NCBI RefSeq assembly: GCF_050433385.1
Contig: NZ_JBNPXI010000017.1
Coordinates: 38,417 to 102,416 of the forward strand
Origin: Brassicibacter mesophilus
Lineage (GTDB): Bacteria; Bacillota; Clostridia; Tissierellales; Proteiniboraceae
Length of the DNA: 64,000 nucleotides
Direction of reading: 5' to 3'
A program made the translations under genes and the position numbers. Below, piece after piece: positions 61,542 through 64,000 of this stretch (positions are counted from its first letter, which is position 1; every line of letters begins with the position of its first letter). Under the pieces are notes generated by a model, which saw only the letters and a program-made list of their open reading frames with translations, was not told the origin of the DNA and ran no database searches.

Positions 61542-62252
61542 TTATTTTAATAAAACTTCATAAGAGATTTTATCTCCTCTAGTATAGGATTTGGTATATT
61601 CCACAATCCTTCCTTTTTCATCTTTGCTCAAGTATTCAAATAAAAAAATTGGTGTATCTTTTGGAACACATAAGAGCTTTGCTTCTCTATTATTTGCTTT
61701 AACTAATGTAAGAGTCTGATAAGATAGTTTCACTTTTATTCCTTTTAATTCCATGTAATCGTATAAGGATATAACCTCAAAATTTACCTCATCAATATCT
61801 TTAAATATCTCATATGGCACATATGTATCTTCTAAAGCTGAAGGTTCACTGTTTGCTAACCTTAGTCTTAAAATCCTAAATACTTTTTGATCTGAAGGTA
61901 TGTTTAAAATATCATTCAATGCAGAAATATCATCTAGTGCCTCTTTCAATATAACTTTCGAGGATGGACTGAGTCCTTTTGCTCTCATTGCAGCACTTAG
62001 TCCAGTTAAACTTTCTAAGTCTCTTTTAACTTTATTACTTAATACAAAGGTTCCTTTTCCCTGTACTTTTTTAAGTAATCCTTCTTTTACCAGCCCATCA
62101 ACGGCATTTTTAACAGTCATTCTATTAATTCCATATGTATTAGCCATCTCTCTCTCAGATGGAATTAAGTCACCAAATTTATATTCTCCATCTTCAATTT
62201 TTTCTCTTATTACTTCTCTCAATTGTATATATATTGGCGGTCTATAGTCCAA
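61542..62252 (-). CDS. GntR/UTRA regulator, second copy of the fructosamine locus
   Basis: This 236-residue regulator has the GntR winged helix (YKFGDLIPSEREMANTYGIN, KVQGKGTFVLSNKVKRDL) and a UTRA ligand domain ending FEYLSKDEKGRIVEYTKSYT. It lies between frlD and frlB, and is a distant paralog of the other regulator at 63055. It may sense the sugar phosphate of the pathway. Confidence 0.92.
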   Translation of the reverse strand: MDYRPPIYIQLREVIREKIEDGEYKFGDLIPSEREMANTYGINRMTVKNAVDGLVKEGLLKKVQGKGTFVLSNKVKRDLESLTGLSAAMRAKGLSPSSKVILKEALDDISALNDILNIPSDQKVFRILRLRLANSEPSALEDTYVPYEIFKDIDEVNFEVISLYDYMELKGIKVKLSYQTLTLVKANNREAKLLCVPKDTPIFLFEYLSKDEKGRIVEYTKSYTRGDKISYEVLLK

Positions 62253-62264
62253 CTCATCACCTCT

Positions 62265-63044
62265 CTACCATGCTCCAAAATAAGTAATTGTTTTTGATGC
62301 CTTATTTGTTCCCATACTTAAGCATGTTTTTATATCTCGCCCTCTAGCTATGCCTACCATAAAACCTGCAATAAATGAATCTCCAGCCCCTAAAGAGTCC
62401 ACTACTTCAACCTGCTTAATCCCTTCCTTATAAAATTCCATCCCATCATATGCGATGCTGCCATTATGTCCCAAAGTTGCTACTACACATTTCGGACCAA
62501 GTCTTTTTATTTTCTTTAAGATGTCTCTTATAAACTCATCATCTTTATTATAAGATAAAAAAGCATAATGAATATTTGGACAGATATCTTCGAACTTAGT
62601 CCAATTTATTTTATCTGCAAAGTCAAAGGAAATAACTAGTCTTTCTTTTAATTCATTTAGATATTCTTCACATTTCCCCCATATAGCTGTATGAAGAAAA
62701 TCATGTTTTTTTATATACTTTAAATCATCCTCTGATAATTTAAAGTTTTTGAAAACACCTTCATAATAAGCACCTAGTATTCTATCTCCATCAGTAAGCT
62801 TCACCTTAGTAATTGCAGTTCTGCCATAAACTCTATGTAAATAGCTTACATCTACTCCTTTAGAATTAATTTCTTTTATCATTATGTCTCCGTAATAATC
62901 ATTACCAACTATCCCTAAGTAAGAAGAATCTTCTCCAAGCTGTTTAACATAAACAGAAAAATTAACTGAGTTTCCTCCAGGAAAAGCCTTTCCAGTATGC
63001 TCATAAATATCTATACAATTATCGCCAATAGCAATAAATCTCAT
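62265..63044 (-). CDS. frlD: Fructosamine kinase (PfkB family)
   Basis: This 259-residue kinase begins RFIAIGDNCIDIYEHTGKAF and then PGGNSVNFSVYVKQLGEDSS, as in FrlD. It has VDSLGAGDSFIAGFMVG, with the catalytic Asp. FrlD phosphorylates fructosamines such as fructoselysine at O6, and FrlB cleaves the product. The start region and length match FrlD. The locus has no transporter gene in this window. Confidence 0.92.
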   Translation of the reverse strand: MRFIAIGDNCIDIYEHTGKAFPGGNSVNFSVYVKQLGEDSSYLGIVGNDYYGDIMIKEINSKGVDVSYLHRVYGRTAITKVKLTDGDRILGAYYEGVFKNFKLSEDDLKYIKKHDFLHTAIWGKCEEYLNELKERLVISFDFADKINWTKFEDICPNIHYAFLSYNKDDEFIRDILKKIKRLGPKCVVATLGHNGSIAYDGMEFYKEGIKQVEVVDSLGAGDSFIAGFMVGIARGRDIKTCLSMGTNKASKTITYFGAW

Positions 63045-63054
63045 ACTAATCTCA

Positions 63055-63774
63055 TCACCTCGTTAATTCACTTGTAAATACGCATCTATCTCCTCTAGTA
63101 AGTGATTTAGAGTATTCAATTTTCTTTCCTTCACTATCTAATACTGTACCTTTAAGCATCAATAATGCATCTCCTTCACCAATACCTAAAAGCTTGCTTT
63201 CCTCCTTATCAGCAAAAACCATAAATATTTCTTGATTCGCGCTTGAAAGTTTTATATTATATTGATTTTCTAAAGTTTCATATAATGATTTGTTTTCTAA
63301 ATCACAATTATTAAGTCCTTGCGCATATCTAACTGGAATGTATGAGGTTTCAAGAGCTAGAGGAATATCCTTAACAAATCTTAATCTCTTAACTTCATAC
63401 ACCTTTGTGCCAAGAGTTACATCCATAATATTAGATAGCTTTTTATTACTTTCTATTTCTTTAATATAAATAACTTTTGTCTTTATATTGAATCCTATTT
63501 TTTTTATAGTATTTGTTAAGGATTCGAATTTTGATAGGTTTCTCTGTATTTTTTCTTCAGCTATGTAATTTCCACTACCTCTGATCGAATATACGATCCC
63601 TTCATTTTTTAGTCTTTTTAAAGCTTCCCTTACGGTCAATCTTTGAACATTAAAAATCTCAGATAATTCTCTTTCTGAAGGAAGCCTATCCCCTGTTTTT
63701 AACTCATTTTTATTGATATACTTCTTAATTTCAAAATAAATCTGAATATCTAAAGTAATGCTTCTCATATTCAC
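63055..63774 (-). CDS. GntR/UTRA regulator of the fructosamine locus
   Basis: This 239-residue protein has the GntR DNA-binding domain (LKTGDRLPSERELSEIFNVQ, RLTVREALKRLKNEGIV) and the UTRA domain ending LKGTVLDSEGKKIEYSKSLT. It is the first gene of the leftward operon with frlD, a second GntR gene and frlB. AGGAGG precedes the ATG. It probably autoregulates the operon through sites just upstream. Confidence 0.92.
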   Translation of the reverse strand: MNMRSITLDIQIYFEIKKYINKNELKTGDRLPSERELSEIFNVQRLTVREALKRLKNEGIVYSIRGSGNYIAEEKIQRNLSKFESLTNTIKKIGFNIKTKVIYIKEIESNKKLSNIMDVTLGTKVYEVKRLRFVKDIPLALETSYIPVRYAQGLNNCDLENKSLYETLENQYNIKLSSANQEIFMVFADKEESKLLGIGEGDALLMLKGTVLDSEGKKIEYSKSLTRGDRCVFTSELTR

Positions 63775-63793
63775 CTCCTAGTGGTTTATTACA

Positions 63794-63821
63794 TATACCA
63801 GTTTACAATTTTACTATACCA
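63794..63821 (-). promoter_or_regulatory. Possible GntR operator half-sites
   Basis: TGGTATA occurs twice on the minus strand (63794-63800 and 63815-63821), 14 nt apart, just upstream of the first GntR gene. This motif is like half of known HutC-type operators. The remaining 64000-63822 stretch shows nothing I can identify. Confidence 0.35.
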
Positions 63822-64000
63822 ATTTTCATTCTATAATGCAATATTCATTTCATGTTTTTATAAAAAATTATATTTGATTTGAATAAAACATAAGGATGTC
63901 ATAATTTAACTCGTTGTGCTAGTTTTGTTGCAGGTAAAAATTGCGAATGAAAAACTCCAGCATAATATTGTAACCTATTATTAACCGCAAAATTAATGAT

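Overview
The window is low-GC DNA from an anaerobic Firmicute of the Clostridia type. The evidence is T-box leaders on valS and trpS, a tungsten/molybdenum aldehyde:ferredoxin oxidoreductase, a BceRS-AB type peptide-resistance module, GntR/UTRA regulators, lipobox lipoproteins and strong AGGAGG ribosome binding sites. The genus cannot be read from the sequence. No rRNA, tRNA or CRISPR array was seen.

Layout. 1-6.3 kb: a partial membrane-anchored protein, T-box controlled valS with a small membrane protein, a pgsA-like gene and an orphan substrate-binding lipoprotein. 6.4-14.6 kb: gene remnants (transposase pieces, a broken hydrolase, a broken EamA permease, a 3' fragment of the substrate-binding gene, a long inverted repeat) around an intact BceRS-AB module and a flavin-reductase-like gene. 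14.6-18.4 kb: a CAP-domain protein, T-box controlled trpS, an AIM24-like protein and two small proteins. 18.4-24.0 kb: an opp/dpp transporter operon whose binding-protein gene carries a frameshift and a nonsense codon. 24.5-32.1 kb: a GntR regulator, then a five-gene run (GlpA-type dehydrogenase, FAD/NAD oxidoreductase, DUF1667 protein, FGGY kinase, alkyl-DHAP-synthase-like flavoprotein). 32.1-36.7 kb: a converging operon (TetR, SCP2-like, iron alcohol dehydrogenase, aldehyde oxidoreductase, MoaD). These two operons together suggest ether-lipid or alkylglycerol metabolism. 36.8-38.9 kb: a YyaL/SSP411 thioredoxin-domain gene broken at its active site. 39-46 kb: a mobile region with a frameshifted serine recombinase, a tyrosine-recombinase-like protein, a hairpin array, an unknown protein, a stand-alone murD and a small gene behind a leader peptide. 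46-51.4 kb: an amidohydrolase operon and a flavodoxin/FMN-binding operon, interleaved with three more 5' fragments of the YyaL gene. 51.4-60.4 kb: AraC with a C39-like protein, a GNAT acetyltransferase, a lipoprotein, an M23 peptidase, TldD/TldE, and a 310-residue protein with a weak class II synthetase look. 60.4-63.8 kb: a fructosamine locus (frlB, frlD, two GntR regulators).

The most striking overall pattern is duplication followed by unequal decay. The 5' end of the YyaL gene occurs four times, every copy damaged at or just before the CxxC site. A GNAT plus 310-residue gene pair occurs twice, each copy having lost the opposite partner. The 3' end and terminator of the substrate-binding gene recur 8 kb away. 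The best candidate for an under-described system is the convergent 25.4-36.7 kb locus.
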